DNA of 64,000 bases from Cyclobacteriaceae bacterium. GTDB taxonomy: Bacteria; Bacteroidota; Bacteroidia; Cytophagales; Cyclobacteriaceae. The stretch covers positions 290,092 to 354,091 of the forward strand of contig JAHBUD010000002.1 in NCBI GenBank assembly GCA_019638255.1. The letters run 5' to 3'. Shown here piece after piece: positions 49,915 to 59,837 of this stretch; position 1 is the first letter of the stretch; the number at the start of each line of letters is the position of its first letter. The position numbers were made by a program, and so were the translations under genes. Under the pieces are notes generated by a model that saw only the letters and a program-made list of their open reading frames with translations, had not been told where the DNA came from and searched no databases.

Positions 49915-50283
49915 ATGAAAGCTTTCTACACAATCATTCTTCTCGTCATGTCGAATGCATTCATGACCTTCGCATGGTACGGGCATTTGAAATTTAAGGA
50001 AATGAAATGGAGTGCAAGCCTCCCCCTCATTTCTATTATTCTCATCAGCTGGGGCATTGCTCTATTTGAATATACACTGCAGGTGCCCGCAAACAGAATA
50101 GGCTTTAAAGGTTACGGTGGGCCGTTTTCGTTGGTTCAGCTAAAAGTAATTCAGGAAGTTATTACGCTGGTTGTGTTTGTAATTTTCTCCCTCATCTTCT
50201 TTAAAAACGAAACCTTCCGAACCAATCATCTCATTGCTTTTGTATTTCTTGTACTAGCGGTGTACTTCGTTTTCAAAAAGTAG
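49915..50283 (+). CDS. DUF486 family DMT-type membrane protein
   Basis: A 122-residue protein with four hydrophobic helices (~5-22, ~33-52, ~76-95, ~103-120). The YEYTLQVPANRIG-like segment (here FEYTLQVPANRIGFKGYGGPFSLVQLKVIQE) is the hallmark of DUF486, a small drug/metabolite transporter-like family. Substrate unknown. Confidence 0.88.
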   Translation: MKAFYTIILLVMSNAFMTFAWYGHLKFKEMKWSASLPLISIILISWGIALFEYTLQVPANRIGFKGYGGPFSLVQLKVIQEVITLVVFVIFSLIFFKNETFRTNHLIAFVFLVLAVYFVFKK

Positions 50284-50372
50284 GATCTGGTTATTTAAAG
50301 AAAATTCAGGCCCTTTACCAAGAAAGGATTAGTCATTAATCCTGTTGTTGTTTATACTGCACAGCGCAGGAT

Positions 50373-52877
50373 ATGAAAACAAATTCACAGCAACCGTTTT
50401 TACACCAAACAAAAGGCAAGGTAGTTGCCGCGTTCATACTTGTATTATTTGCCATTGGCGGTGCCTTAAGTATTACGTATTTCGGTTTTGGCGAACTGCT
50501 TGAAAAAATTGATACAATAACAACCCCTAATGAAAATATTCAGGTTTTAAACAATTTTTACAGGCAAGTAACCCAACTGGAGCAAGAACACCGCGCGCTG
50601 GCGCTGAGAAGCCCACGACAGGCATCACAAAAAATTCTACAAGAATCACAGTTGCTTTTGCGTTCCCTGGATACGCTTCGTACCCTTTTGTGGAACGAGC
50701 ATCAAAATGTGCGGCTTCAGGAAATTGAAACCATTCTTCAAAAAAGAAATAAGCTGTTCCTTCGCTACCTGCATGAACGTTCCGCTCAACTAAAAAACAA
50801 CCAATACTCAATTCAGCTTGACTCCTTATCAAGATTTTTACTTCACTATCAACCTGATCGCGACAGCAGTGTGGTTACAACTGAGAAAAAAATAACAACT
50901 ACATCCTATCAAACACCTGAACGGGACAATGAGAAAAAGGAGCGCTCATTCATTGGTCGGATTTTTAGCTCAAAAAAAACAACACCGGAAGATGCCGGAC
51001 AAATTGAAATCCGGGAAGAGATCAACATCATAACCGACACCATTGCTATCAGCAGACAAGACAGTGCCCTGGCTCAGATTGCACTAATTATGAAGGGTAT
51101 AGAGCAAGCACAAAGAACCACCGATGAACTTTTGGCTAAGCGAGAACTTGAACTAGTCACAGTGAGCGCTGCCTTATTACACCAACTTATGGATGTGCTC
51201 CACGAAATCGAGCAGGATGAAATAGCACAGTTGCAGGCCAATCATCTTCAATCAGGAGAACTCTTTAATCGGAGTATCACACGCATGATTATATTGTTGC
51301 TGGTTTTTCTTTTGGGGATTGGGATGCTTGTTTTCTTTATCCTGAGTGATATCTCAAAAAGCCAGTATTACAGAATACAGCTCGAAAATGCCAAACAACA
51401 GGCCGATCAATTGCGGGAGGTAAAAGAAAGGTTTCTTGCCAACATGAGCCATGAAATCCGCACACCGCTTCAATCCATACTTGGGTTTGCTGAACAGCTG
51501 GAGGACAAACCAGAACAGGAATCGGTTCATGCAATCCGGCAATCTTCTGAGCACTTGCTTCACATTGTAAATGAGGTGTTGGATTACAGTCGCATAGAAT
51601 CCAATAAGTTTGAATTACTACGGGAACCGTTCAACCTGAAAAACGTACTGGCTGAAATTGAAGCAGCCTATCGGTTGCCAATTGAAAAGAAGGGGCTTGC
51701 CTTTATGGTCAAGTCCAGCGGGCTAAAAGATATCAAGGTGCTTGGCGATGCATTTCGCTTACGACAGATACTACACAACCTGTTAAGCAACGCCATTAAA
51801 TTCACTAATAAGGGTTATGTATCAATGGAGACCAATGTTGTTGACACCGGATACCGGATGGAATGCACATTTACCATTAACGACACCGGCATTGGAATTC
51901 ACAAAGAAGACCTCGACCGGATATTTGAACAATTTGAACAAGCCAATGCGTCAATTGTCACCCAATTTGGTGGCACTGGTTTGGGGTTATCCATTGTACG
52001 AGCACTCGTTAATGCGCAATATGGTGTGCTGGATGTAAAAAGCGAGCCTGGAGCAGGCACTACTTTTACCATAAAGCTTGGCTTCGACAAAGCACCATTC
52101 TCCACCAAAGATGTTGTCGTTGAAAAAACCTCACCGGACACCACGATCGGTCCAGCAAAAGTATTGATTGTAGATGATGACCTCCTCATTTTAAAGCTTT
52201 GCAGCATCATACTGAACAAGCATCATATCCACCATGTAACTGAAAATGAACCTCAGAAACTATTGGCTGGCGAACTGCCCGATGGAATAACACATGTGTT
52301 GATGGATATTCGCATGCCACACATTAGTGGCATCACGTTACGTGAAGAGCTTCACAAAAGGTTTTCTTCATCAACAAAATTTATAGCCCTTACTGCACAT
52401 GCCTTAGCCGATGAACAAAAAAAAATCATGGAATCCGGCTTTGCAGCAATTTTACTAAAACCTTTCCGGGAAAAAGAATTACTACAGGCACTTGAAAACA
52501 AAGTGGAATGGCTTCCGATGGATACTATTCATGAAGAACTGGATTTCTCAGCACTTCAAAAGCTCACCATGAATGATCAGTCGTTATTGAAATCAGTGAT
52601 CCTTCAGTTTATTGAAGATAGTAAAAAAGACATTCAGGAACTCTCTGCATTGCTGGAAGATGGCCAGTACGGACTTGTTCGGGAATATGTCCATAGGCTA
52701 TCGGGCAGGGTTGGTCAGATTGGCGCTTTAAATCTTTCAACCTCATTAAGGCAAACCGAGACAGCTTTGCATGAAAACACATCTGTTACCGAACTATTGA
52801 ATCATCTATGGAATCAAATCAAAGCGATAGAGAAATTAATCAATACACTAGAAGATAAGGTTACAACCTTAAATTGA
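50373..52877 (+). CDS. Hybrid sensor kinase with receiver and Hpt domains
   Basis: An 834-residue phosphorelay kinase. Membrane helices at ~17-37 and ~304-326 bracket a large helical sensor region with no recognised domain. HisKA reads NMSHEIRTPLQSILG (His360), and HATPase_c reads NLLSNAIKFTNKG and GGTGLGLSIVRAL. A receiver follows with DDD at 601-603, phospho-acceptor Asp645 in VLMDIRMPH, and KPF at ~697. The C-terminal Hpt-like domain has VHRLSGRVGQIG with His774. It is convergent with a sigma-54 response regulator 19 bp away, its probable output partner. Confidence 0.93.
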   Translation: MKTNSQQPFLHQTKGKVVAAFILVLFAIGGALSITYFGFGELLEKIDTITTPNENIQVLNNFYRQVTQLEQEHRALALRSPRQASQKILQESQLLLRSLDTLRTLLWNEHQNVRLQEIETILQKRNKLFLRYLHERSAQLKNNQYSIQLDSLSRFLLHYQPDRDSSVVTTEKKITTTSYQTPERDNEKKERSFIGRIFSSKKTTPEDAGQIEIREEINIITDTIAISRQDSALAQIALIMKGIEQAQRTTDELLAKRELELVTVSAALLHQLMDVLHEIEQDEIAQLQANHLQSGELFNRSITRMIILLLVFLLGIGMLVFFILSDISKSQYYRIQLENAKQQADQLREVKERFLANMSHEIRTPLQSILGFAEQLEDKPEQESVHAIRQSSEHLLHIVNEVLDYSRIESNKFELLREPFNLKNVLAEIEAAYRLPIEKKGLAFMVKSSGLKDIKVLGDAFRLRQILHNLLSNAIKFTNKGYVSMETNVVDTGYRMECTFTINDTGIGIHKEDLDRIFEQFEQANASIVTQFGGTGLGLSIVRALVNAQYGVLDVKSEPGAGTTFTIKLGFDKAPFSTKDVVVEKTSPDTTIGPAKVLIVDDDLLILKLCSIILNKHHIHHVTENEPQKLLAGELPDGITHVLMDIRMPHISGITLREELHKRFSSSTKFIALTAHALADEQKKIMESGFAAILLKPFREKELLQALENKVEWLPMDTIHEELDFSALQKLTMNDQSLLKSVILQFIEDSKKDIQELSALLEDGQYGLVREYVHRLSGRVGQIGALNLSTSLRQTETALHENTSVTELLNHLWNQIKAIEKLINTLEDKVTTLN

Positions 52878-52896
52878 ATTCTCAATTTAAAATACT

Positions 52897-54237
52897 TTAT
52901 TGTATACCGTATTTCTCCATCTTCAAATACAATGTTTTCCGGTCGATATTCAGAAGTCTTGCTGCCTTTGCTTTATTGTATCGCACCTCCTCCAACGTAC
53001 GCACAATCAATTCACGCTCCTGCCGCTCCTGAAGAGCTTTAAGGTCATGCTTATCATGCAGAGATGATTCAAGCTTTGATGTCCGCACGGCAATAACAAA
53101 ATCCTGTGGAAGAACATCCATTTTGATTTCTGTTTCACGGGTTAACAATACTGCCCTTCTGATGATGTTTCTTAATTCCCTGAGGTTACCAGGCCAATCA
53201 TAGTTGTGGAAAAGTTCTAAAACCGCAGGAGCAAAAGTTTCGGCTGTTCGGCTTAATTCACGGTTAGCCTCTTCGCGAAAAAATTCAATGAATAGGTCAA
53301 TATCCTCGCCACGGGTTCGTAGTGGTGGCACCTGGATTTTAAATTCATTCAACCGATAATAAAGGTCCTCCCTGAAATTTCCATTTTGAATCTGGTCGGT
53401 CAGGTTCTCATTGGTGGCTGTAAGTATGCGTACATCGGTTTTTACATCTCGTGTGCTTCCTAAAGGTTGAATAATCCGCTCCTGTATGGCGCGCAAAAGT
53501 TTTACTTGCACCTCGTACGACAGGTTTCCCACTTCATCCAAAAACAATGTCCCACCCTTTGCCGCCTCAAACTGCCCGATTTTTGTTGAGACAGCTCCTG
53601 TAAAAGCCCCTTTTACATGCCCGAAAAGTTCACTGCCGGCAAGCTCCTTGGATAGGGCACCACAATCGACAGCCACAAAAGAACCATCCTTTCGCCTACT
53701 TAATTGGTGGATTGTTCTGGCCACATACTCTTTTCCGGTTCCACTCTCACCTTCAAGCACTACCGTGAGATCAGTAGGAGCAACCACAGAAATATACTCA
53801 TAAAGTTGCACTGACACTGGGCTATTACCTCTGATAAAGTTTTGATCGCTGCTTGATTTAGTAGCAACAGTTTGAGGTCTTTTTTCAAGTGCCTGACGGA
53901 TGAGCAATTGAAGTTCATCCGGGTTGACGGGTTTGGTAACGTATTCAAAAGCGCCCGCCTTAATTGCCTTCACGGCTGTTCGTATATCCGAGAAGCTTGT
54001 CATCAGTATTACCGGAACATCCGGCTTTTCAGATTTCATTTTAACCAGCAGTTCATAGCCCGTTGCATCGGGCAATCTGAAATCCAGCAACACGAGGTTA
54101 CAGGTGCTATTCAAAAAAAGACGATACCCCTCCTCTCCTGTGTCAGCTTTTAAAACAGTATGTCCTAATTTGCCAAGAAAGCCTTCAAGAATTCTGGCAA
54201 ACGTACGATCATCTTCAACAACTAAAATAGCACTCAT
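52897..54237 (-). CDS. Sigma-54-dependent NtrC-family response regulator
   Basis: A 446-residue activator. Receiver with Asp52 in LVLLDFRLPDATG and Lys in EYVTKPVNP; AAA+ domain with Walker A GESGTGKE, the sigma-54-contacting loop GAFTGA, Walker B GGTLFLDEVGNL and arginine finger region LYYRLNEF; C-terminal Fis-type HTH (YNKAKAARLLNIDRKTLYLKMEKYGI). It should open transcription with RNA polymerase-sigma-54 when phosphorylated, most likely by the adjacent hybrid kinase. Targets unknown; two weak sigma-54 candidates lie just to its right. Confidence 0.95.
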   Translation of the reverse strand: MSAILVVEDDRTFARILEGFLGKLGHTVLKADTGEEGYRLFLNSTCNLVLLDFRLPDATGYELLVKMKSEKPDVPVILMTSFSDIRTAVKAIKAGAFEYVTKPVNPDELQLLIRQALEKRPQTVATKSSSDQNFIRGNSPVSVQLYEYISVVAPTDLTVVLEGESGTGKEYVARTIHQLSRRKDGSFVAVDCGALSKELAGSELFGHVKGAFTGAVSTKIGQFEAAKGGTLFLDEVGNLSYEVQVKLLRAIQERIIQPLGSTRDVKTDVRILTATNENLTDQIQNGNFREDLYYRLNEFKIQVPPLRTRGEDIDLFIEFFREEANRELSRTAETFAPAVLELFHNYDWPGNLRELRNIIRRAVLLTRETEIKMDVLPQDFVIAVRTSKLESSLHDKHDLKALQERQERELIVRTLEEVRYNKAKAARLLNIDRKTLYLKMEKYGIQ

Positions 54238-54257
54238 GGTGCCTCAAAATAAACAAG

Positions 54258-54283
54258 AAAGCCGGAATATCCTTCCGGCCTTC
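54258..54283 (-). terminator. Terminator after the small PepSY-like gene
   Basis: On the minus strand AAGGCCGGAA-ggatat-TTCCGGCTTT followed by CTTGTTT. It separates the small secreted-protein gene from the sigma-54 regulator gene downstream. Confidence 0.78.
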
Positions 54284-54318
54284 AAGCAAATATGAATGTA
54301 GTCTACAGGTTATTACGA

Positions 54319-54627
54319 TCAGGTTGCTTTGCCGTCTTTATTAAGTTTAACAGTTTTTGATTCTTCTCCCTTTTTAAGTTTCACTTCATACTGATCCTTG
54401 CTCTTGATGTGGTAAGCTGCCTCAACTGCCCAACCACTATAATCGGGACCAGCTAGTGTGGTTTTTACAGCTTCCGGAAGATCAGCAGATTTAATCTCAA
54501 CTTTCTCATCCTGTACTTGCGATGCCTCTTGTTTTGCAGTGGCTTCAGGCTGCTGCACATCCTGGGCGTTCACATTTACAAATGTAAACATCAACAGGGC
54601 AAAAATCGGAAACATTAACTTTTTCAT
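54319..54627 (-). CDS. Small secreted PepSY-like protein
   Basis: A 102-residue protein with signal peptide MKKLMFPIFALLMFTFVNVNAQ. A Gln/Glu-rich low-complexity linker (~23-45) precedes a small alpha/beta domain (LPEAVKTTLAGPDYSGWAVEAAYHIKSKDQYEVKL) resembling the PepSY/BLIP-like secreted proteins of Bacteroidota. Function unknown. It sits next to a sigma-54 two-component module and could be a target of it. Confidence 0.72.
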   Translation of the reverse strand: MKKLMFPIFALLMFTFVNVNAQDVQQPEATAKQEASQVQDEKVEIKSADLPEAVKTTLAGPDYSGWAVEAAYHIKSKDQYEVKLKKGEESKTVKLNKDGKAT

Positions 54628-55038
54628 AACACATTTTATTTAGGTTGAACATTAAAACTTGTTCACGAAATTTCACTAACCATGCCAATGTGCAGTTGAG
54701 AACGTTAAGACACTCTTAGCCAGTAACTTGATTTCTTTATTAAATATAGATTACCTATTTACTATGGGGAAACATTCAGCATTATGTAGAAAGTTACACC
54801 AGACCAGCAGTTGGCAATGTATACGCACATTTTTTGGGGCCTAACTCCGTCCGATAACAATTGCTTTCAGAATTCCACCTGATCGTCTCTTGAGATAAAA
54901 TCTGTGTAAATATTCTACACTTTGTTTACTTATTCCGCTACTTCTGTGTAACAAAATGCCGTAATACTATAAAAAAGCAACAAAATTGATTTGTGCAGAT
55001 TTTGTATCACATGCACCTAAACTAAACGTTGTAATTTT
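54628..55038. other. Long intergenic region with possible sigma-54 elements
   Basis: This 411-bp gap has no frame of note. On the plus strand TTGGCAATGTATACGCA at 54811-54827 has GG and GC exactly 10 bp apart, the core spacing of a sigma-54 promoter, but the -12 box is weak. On the minus strand TTGGCA lies at 54688-54683 about 55 bp before the PepSY-like gene, with an imperfect -12. The rest is A/T-rich with no clear TAnnTTTG box. Confidence 0.35.
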
Positions 55039-55782
55039 ATGAAAACCTTAAAAATCATTATCGCACTGATCATGGTTGGTACAATCTGGAGTTGTGGTAC
55101 AAAGGAAAAGGAGATGTTGCTGTCGAAAGTTGATTCGCTTCAGATTGAATTAACAACCAGTTTAAAAAATGTGCAGACCCTTCAGGAAATAGGGTCGCTT
55201 ATTGATTCCATTGATGCCAGCAGGGAGATGCTTCACACCAATGTTGTAGAAGGAACCTCTTACGCAGACTACAAGGGTAGACTTGATGAAATCAATCTTT
55301 ATATCCGCGAAACCCGGTCGAAGATCGAAGAGTTGGAGAATTCCATGAAGAAAAACTCTTCCCAGTATGCTGCTACTGTAAAACGATTGAAGAACGAATT
55401 AGAACAGAGCACCCTTCAAGTGGCTGCACTACAAACTGAAATCGAAAAATTCCGCACCGAAAACAGCACGTTAACAGCTTCATTGCAGGAAAAAGAGACC
55501 GTGCTTGTTGCTCAAACCGAAACCATAAAGCTGAAGGATGAAAATATTGTTTCGCTTGAAACTAAAATTTCAGAAATAAACCTGCATTCAAAAACAAGCC
55601 AGGCAGAGTTATACTTTGCTCAAGCCAGGGCATTGGAAACAGCTGCGGACAGGACCAAATTTGCTCCAAAGAAGAAAAAAGAAACCCAGCGTGAAGCACT
55701 CGAACTTTATCGGATGTCCTATTCCTTGGGAAATCAGGAAGCTCAAACGCGCATTGCAGAATTAGAAAAAGATTTAGGATAA
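55039..55782 (+). CDS. Coiled-coil lipoprotein
   Basis: A 247-residue protein with signal peptide and lipobox (TIWSC, Cys19). Residues ~25-195 form long coiled coil with regular heptads (QIELTTSLKNVQTLQEIG, LEQSTLQVAALQTEIEKFR). The C-terminal part has a basic stretch (FAPKKKKETQREALELY) and a single Sel1/TPR-like helix pair (YRMSYSLGNQEAQTRIAELEKD). It is probably a periplasmic structural or scaffolding lipoprotein; specific role unknown. Confidence 0.72.
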   Translation: MKTLKIIIALIMVGTIWSCGTKEKEMLLSKVDSLQIELTTSLKNVQTLQEIGSLIDSIDASREMLHTNVVEGTSYADYKGRLDEINLYIRETRSKIEELENSMKKNSSQYAATVKRLKNELEQSTLQVAALQTEIEKFRTENSTLTASLQEKETVLVAQTETIKLKDENIVSLETKISEINLHSKTSQAELYFAQARALETAADRTKFAPKKKKETQREALELYRMSYSLGNQEAQTRIAELEKDLG

Positions 55783-55819
55783 GCAAACAGGGTTGGTATA
55801 GGGTTAAGGTGTTTGCTTT

Positions 55820-55845
55820 AAATGGCGCCCGCATGGGCGCCATTT
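55820..55845. terminator. Bidirectional terminator before the zigA-like gene
   Basis: AAATGGCGCCC-gcat-GGGCGCCATTT: a perfect 11-bp stem with flanking A and T runs, between convergent genes. It closes the long minus-strand operon to its right. Confidence 0.9.
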
Positions 55846-55849
55846 TCTT

Positions 55850-57058
55850 TTATAAAGGCCATGGATCGATGAAGCCCTTGCCACTTTCATACATCACAAA
55901 TTCGTCTTCTCTAAGCAAGCAAGTTTCTAGTGCCAGTCTCATCATCATTTTATCCATCTGCGTTCCAATAATCACCAGCTCGTTTAACCGGTCGCCCCAT
56001 TGGGGATGCCATTTCTTCAGAATGGATTCACGGTCAGCGTGATAAGCAGGTCTTTTTCTTCGTTCCTTTTCCGGAATGGATGCCCACCACTTGCCATAAA
56101 TTTCGGCTTTGGAAGAACCACCCGCCTGGCTCCACAGAATGGCATGATCAGGCCTTGAGGCCAGCCAGAAAATACCTTTGCTGCGCACAATGGTATCGGG
56201 CCATTGGTGCTGTACAAAATTCCAGAAACGTTCGGGATGGAAAGGACGGTGCTCGCGAAATACAAACGATGAGATTCCATACTCCTCTGTTTCAGGCGTA
56301 TGCACATTGTTCAATTCCTTGATCCAACCTGCGGATTGCGATGCCTGCTCATAGTCGAATAGTTTTGTATCCAGAATATCTTTTGGATCAATCCTTCCCA
56401 GTTGTGCTTTAATTATGCGGGCATCGGGATTTAACTTCTTCAAAATACCTTCGAGCAATCGCAATTGCTGCAGGTTAACCAAGTCGGTTTTGTTTAATAT
56501 AATCACGTTGGCAAATTCGATCTGATCGGTTAACAGGTTGACAATGGTGCGCTGGTCTTCTTCATCATCGGTTAGTTTCCGGTCGAGCAACGATTCAGCG
56601 CTACCAAAATCGTTAAAGAAGTTAAAGGCATCCACCACCGTAACCATCGTATCTAATCGGGTGAACGGGGTAAGATCATTTAATGGTTCACCCGTTTCAA
56701 AACTAAAGGTTTGCGCTACGGGTATGGGTTCTGAAATACCGGTACTCTCTATCAGCAGGTAATCAAACTTACGCTGGCGGGCCAGGGCACTCACTTCCTT
56801 GATCAGATCTTCGCGCAACGTACAACAAATACATCCGTTACTTAACTCAACCAGTTTTTCCTCCGTGCGGGAAAGTTTAACTTCATTTTTTACGAGTTGC
56901 GCATCGATATTTACTTCGCTCATATCGTTTACAATCACGGCCACCCGCAAGCCTTTTCGGTTGTTCAGCACATGGTTGAGCACGGTGGTTTTACCGGCAC
57001 CTAAAAACCCGCTGAGTACGGTTACCGGAAGCTTTTTAGGTCTCAGAATAGATAGCAT
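55850..57058 (-). CDS. ZigA-like COG0523 (CobW-family) GTPase, zinc metallochaperone
   Basis: A 402-residue G3E-family GTPase. Walker [10 protein letters not shown] (17-25), the metal-binding CICC (Cys76, Cys78, Cys79), the Walker B-like [11 protein letters not shown], and NKTDL are present. The CobW C-terminal domain has WFIASRP-like text (here [18 protein letters not shown]) and the [17 protein letters not shown] block typical of the ZigA/zinc-starvation subgroup. These proteins deliver zinc to client enzymes under zinc limitation. It is the last gene of a seven-gene minus-strand unit that begins with DUF1826. Confidence 0.9.
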   Translation of the reverse strand: MLSILRPKKLPVTVLSGFLGAGKTTVLNHVLNNRKGLRVAVIVNDMSEVNIDAQLVKNEVKLSRTEEKLVELSNGCICCTLREDLIKEVSALARQRKFDYLLIESTGISEPIPVAQTFSFETGEPLNDLTPFTRLDTMVTVVDAFNFFNDFGSAESLLDRKLTDDEEDQRTIVNLLTDQIEFANVIILNKTDLVNLQQLRLLEGILKKLNPDARIIKAQLGRIDPKDILDTKLFDYEQASQSAGWIKELNNVHTPETEEYGISSFVFREHRPFHPERFWNFVQHQWPDTIVRSKGIFWLASRPDHAILWSQAGGSSKAEIYGKWWASIPEKERRKRPAYHADRESILKKWHPQWGDRLNELVIIGTQMDKMMMRLALETCLLREDEFVMYESGKGFIDPWPL

Positions 57059-57088
57059 AGCTGTGTTGTTAATTTTGTTAGTAAATGG

Positions 57089-57604
57089 TCAGGGTTTTAT
57101 CACTTCGGCTTCTGTTAAAATAAAATTCAGGTGGTCAACATTGCTATCATTAAGCTTGAGCTTTCCCTTTATAGTAATAATCTGATCGGCTTTGAACCGT
57201 GGTGCTGTTTTAGTGAATTGTATTTCCGCTACCGATTCAGGACCGGCACCTCCGCAAAAGAAACAAGCAGCATACGTATACTTTGAAATAATGATGCTCT
57301 TCTTATCAGGTAAATCAAGCGGCATATAATGGCCGCTCAGCACCATGTCGGTTCCTTCAAGTGCACGAAGGTTCGCATCAAACGTAGGGGTAAGAAAGTA
57401 ATCCTTATACTGCTTATAATACTTCGATGTGAACTTTACTGTGGCGAAGATCTCCCACGTGTCAATCTTGCCGGGCGGTTGTGCATAAGCAACTTCAGCG
57501 ACCAAGCACAACGCTGAGATCAGACAAATCTTTAGCGCTATTGTGTACAACAATGTTGCATTTAAAGAAAGACAGCAATAAGGTTTACAAAATATGGATA
57601 GCAT
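57089..57604 (-). CDS. Small exported protein with a CxxC motif, unknown family
   Basis: A 171-residue protein. After a short cysteine-containing stretch (FCKPYCC) there is a hydrophobic signal-like segment (~22-42) ending near AYAQ. The mature part is beta-rich, LEGTDMVLSGHYMPLDL followed by YAACFFCGGAGPESVAEI, and reads like the OB-fold DUF3299 group, in which a similar 'permits-redefinition-of-length then Cys' layout occurs. The CFFCGG motif could bind metal. It lies between the DUF5916 and zigA-like genes with gaps of 2 and 30 bp, so it is part of the same transcript. Function unknown. Confidence 0.66.
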   Translation of the reverse strand: MLSIFCKPYCCLSLNATLLYTIALKICLISALCLVAEVAYAQPPGKIDTWEIFATVKFTSKYYKQYKDYFLTPTFDANLRALEGTDMVLSGHYMPLDLPDKKSIIISKYTYAACFFCGGAGPESVAEIQFTKTAPRFKADQIITIKGKLKLNDSNVDHLNFILTEAEVIKP

Positions 57605-57606
57605 AC

Positions 57607-59826
57607 TTAGAACTGTTTGAGATAGGTTAGCTTAAAAATTCCCTGTTGGAGACGTGCTTTTTCGGTCAGTAGCGTCTCCGGGTTTGTCTGATCAAAACGA
57701 TTATCATTGATAACTAAAAATAAAAAAGAGAGTGGACGGTATTCCCAAACAAAACGCGCATTGAGCGTGGAGCGGCTGGCTGCCGTATTGTATTGATAAA
57801 ATGAAATCAATTGAACGCGCGGATTCAATGCCATCCGCATTTCCACACCAGCCAATTGTGTGTCTCTGTCTATATTATCAATTCCAAGCGAAGTAATCTG
57901 ATTGTATTCATAACTCATGGTTAAGGCTACCCTCGGATCAGGCGCAAGACGGCCTCTAGCCAGGAGGGTATTCAACTGACCATCGAAGTAAGCGCCCGTG
58001 GTGTAGGAAACATCGCCAGCCAACTTTTTGGAAAAATCTGTCCTGTATCCCATGCGATGTCGCAGGTATTCGTATCGTCCGGGTGCAATGGCAATCCCCA
58101 GCGGATAAAAGGTCTCGAAGAGATTCTGCCAGTTAGGAATAACTGAGTAAAACAATTCTCCGCCATTTTGAAAATCAATACTGACCGGCCGCAACGACAC
58201 AAACCCTTCACGAAAAGCCAAATCGGACTGCCGATTATAAAGAAATACCGTTACTCCGGGATTGAACTGTCGGGCAAACGAAGGGCGCCAATCGGGTCTC
58301 CACTTCCAGGTTACAGCCGGACTGGTCACCATGTAGTTTGTGTCATCTACAAAACCACTTCGTGGATTATAGCCTTCTGAAATAATGGCTTGTATATGAC
58401 CAAAATAAATATCGTTGGTATTGAGCGATGCCCACACCGCCCCTGAAAAACCACGGTCGGAAATTCTTCCATTCGATTGTGAGCCCGATAAAATCCAATA
58501 CACATTTACTTTTTGAGATGGCCGGAAGAAACCATCTGCCGTAACTGTTGTGTTGTGAATTCCCTGACCTGTGCTATCCGCTTCATCATGGCGGTAGGTA
58601 AGCATGCCCCCTGCCCTGCTTTGCGTGGAGAAATTTCGTGCGTAACGTGCTACCACAAAATTGGCAGGTGTATTCTTCTCATCTGCCCTTTGCCGGATAG
58701 CCAGGGCACCAATGGTGTGCTTCGAACTTCGGTGAGTTAAACGAGTACCGGCTTCTATGGGTATGGGATTGCCTTCTTCGTCTAAGCCAATTCTCCGACT
58801 GAAGAAGGGTTGCAACGTACTCCATGCCCGATTCGTGTAAATCTCTGCAGCTTCCAAAAAGAATTGCCTGCGTTCCGGAAAGAAAACTGAAAAGCGTGTT
58901 AGGTTTACCACCTGGCGGTCAACATCCACCTGGGCAAAATCGGTATTGTAAGTCAGGTCCAGTACTGTTGTTGGGTTGGCTGCCCATTTCAATTCGCCCC
59001 CGGCTTTTATACTGGACTCGGATGAAGACTGATCGCCAACCTTTCGTTCCTGAACATCTACCAACGCGTACGGATTAAACAATAAATTAAACGATGGTGG
59101 TGGTGGCTGTATGTTTTGAAGGCGCGCGGCATAGGCCATACGGTAAGGTGCGTAAGCACGCGGTTGCGCGGGCAACGTAAGGTTTTCATTATTCTTGCGG
59201 ATGTTGCGCGTAAACACAATTCCCAATTCGCGGCAGTCGTTCGGGTAACGAAGTGTTTTCCACGGCAAGGCTATCTCGGCAAACCAACCCGAATCGGTAA
59301 GGTGTGTGCGTACCCGCCATAGACCATCCCACTCGCGGTTAAAGTTGGTTCCATCCAAGGCCAACAACTCGCGCTGAGCGCCATAGGGATTGCACTGAAA
59401 AACCATGGCGTTGCGCTTATCCAGGAAACCATCAATGGCTACACCGAACAAATCATTTTGATCGTAATCAAAATCACGTTGAAGGTTCTGCACGCGGATG
59501 TCGCGTTTGCCGTGAAGCATCGCATTGAAGGCAGCTATGTAAAGATATTTTTCATCATACAACACACGGACTTCAGTATAGCGTGTGGGTAAAGATCCTT
59601 GCTCAGGCTCATACTGAATAAACCCGTCATACGGTTGTGCTGATAACCACACTTGTTCATCCAGAACACCGTCAATTCTTATGGTACTAGTTGTTCGATT
59701 GGCAACAACAATCAACGGCTCTGCCGGTGGATCAAAAGTTCCCTGTTGTGTTGATTGAGCATGTATAAAATACGTCTGTAAAAGTGAAGAACTCAGAAAT
59801 AAAATCAACCACCGAACTCCTTGCAT
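57607..59826 (-). CDS. DUF5916 outer-membrane protein with CBM9-like domain
   Basis: About 739 residues from the ATG at 59826, which is preceded by a good GGAGG ribosome-binding site; a GTG at 59841 would start five codons earlier. A signal peptide is followed by a CBM9-like N-terminal domain (TIRIDGVLDEQVWLSAQPYDGF, ~40-200) and a C-terminal beta-barrel of the DUF5916 family (FFPERRQFFLE, aromatic strand ends through to the terminal LTYLKQF). These are predicted outer-membrane proteins of unknown substrate. Its place between transporter and zinc-chaperone genes suggests a role in metal or metal-carrier uptake. Confidence 0.88.
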   Translation of the reverse strand: MQGVRWLILFLSSSLLQTYFIHAQSTQQGTFDPPAEPLIVVANRTTSTIRIDGVLDEQVWLSAQPYDGFIQYEPEQGSLPTRYTEVRVLYDEKYLYIAAFNAMLHGKRDIRVQNLQRDFDYDQNDLFGVAIDGFLDKRNAMVFQCNPYGAQRELLALDGTNFNREWDGLWRVRTHLTDSGWFAEIALPWKTLRYPNDCRELGIVFTRNIRKNNENLTLPAQPRAYAPYRMAYAARLQNIQPPPPSFNLLFNPYALVDVQERKVGDQSSSESSIKAGGELKWAANPTTVLDLTYNTDFAQVDVDRQVVNLTRFSVFFPERRQFFLEAAEIYTNRAWSTLQPFFSRRIGLDEEGNPIPIEAGTRLTHRSSKHTIGALAIRQRADEKNTPANFVVARYARNFSTQSRAGGMLTYRHDEADSTGQGIHNTTVTADGFFRPSQKVNVYWILSGSQSNGRISDRGFSGAVWASLNTNDIYFGHIQAIISEGYNPRSGFVDDTNYMVTSPAVTWKWRPDWRPSFARQFNPGVTVFLYNRQSDLAFREGFVSLRPVSIDFQNGGELFYSVIPNWQNLFETFYPLGIAIAPGRYEYLRHRMGYRTDFSKKLAGDVSYTTGAYFDGQLNTLLARGRLAPDPRVALTMSYEYNQITSLGIDNIDRDTQLAGVEMRMALNPRVQLISFYQYNTAASRSTLNARFVWEYRPLSFLFLVINDNRFDQTNPETLLTEKARLQQGIFKLTYLKQF

Positions 59827-59837
59827 ATGTTCCTCCC

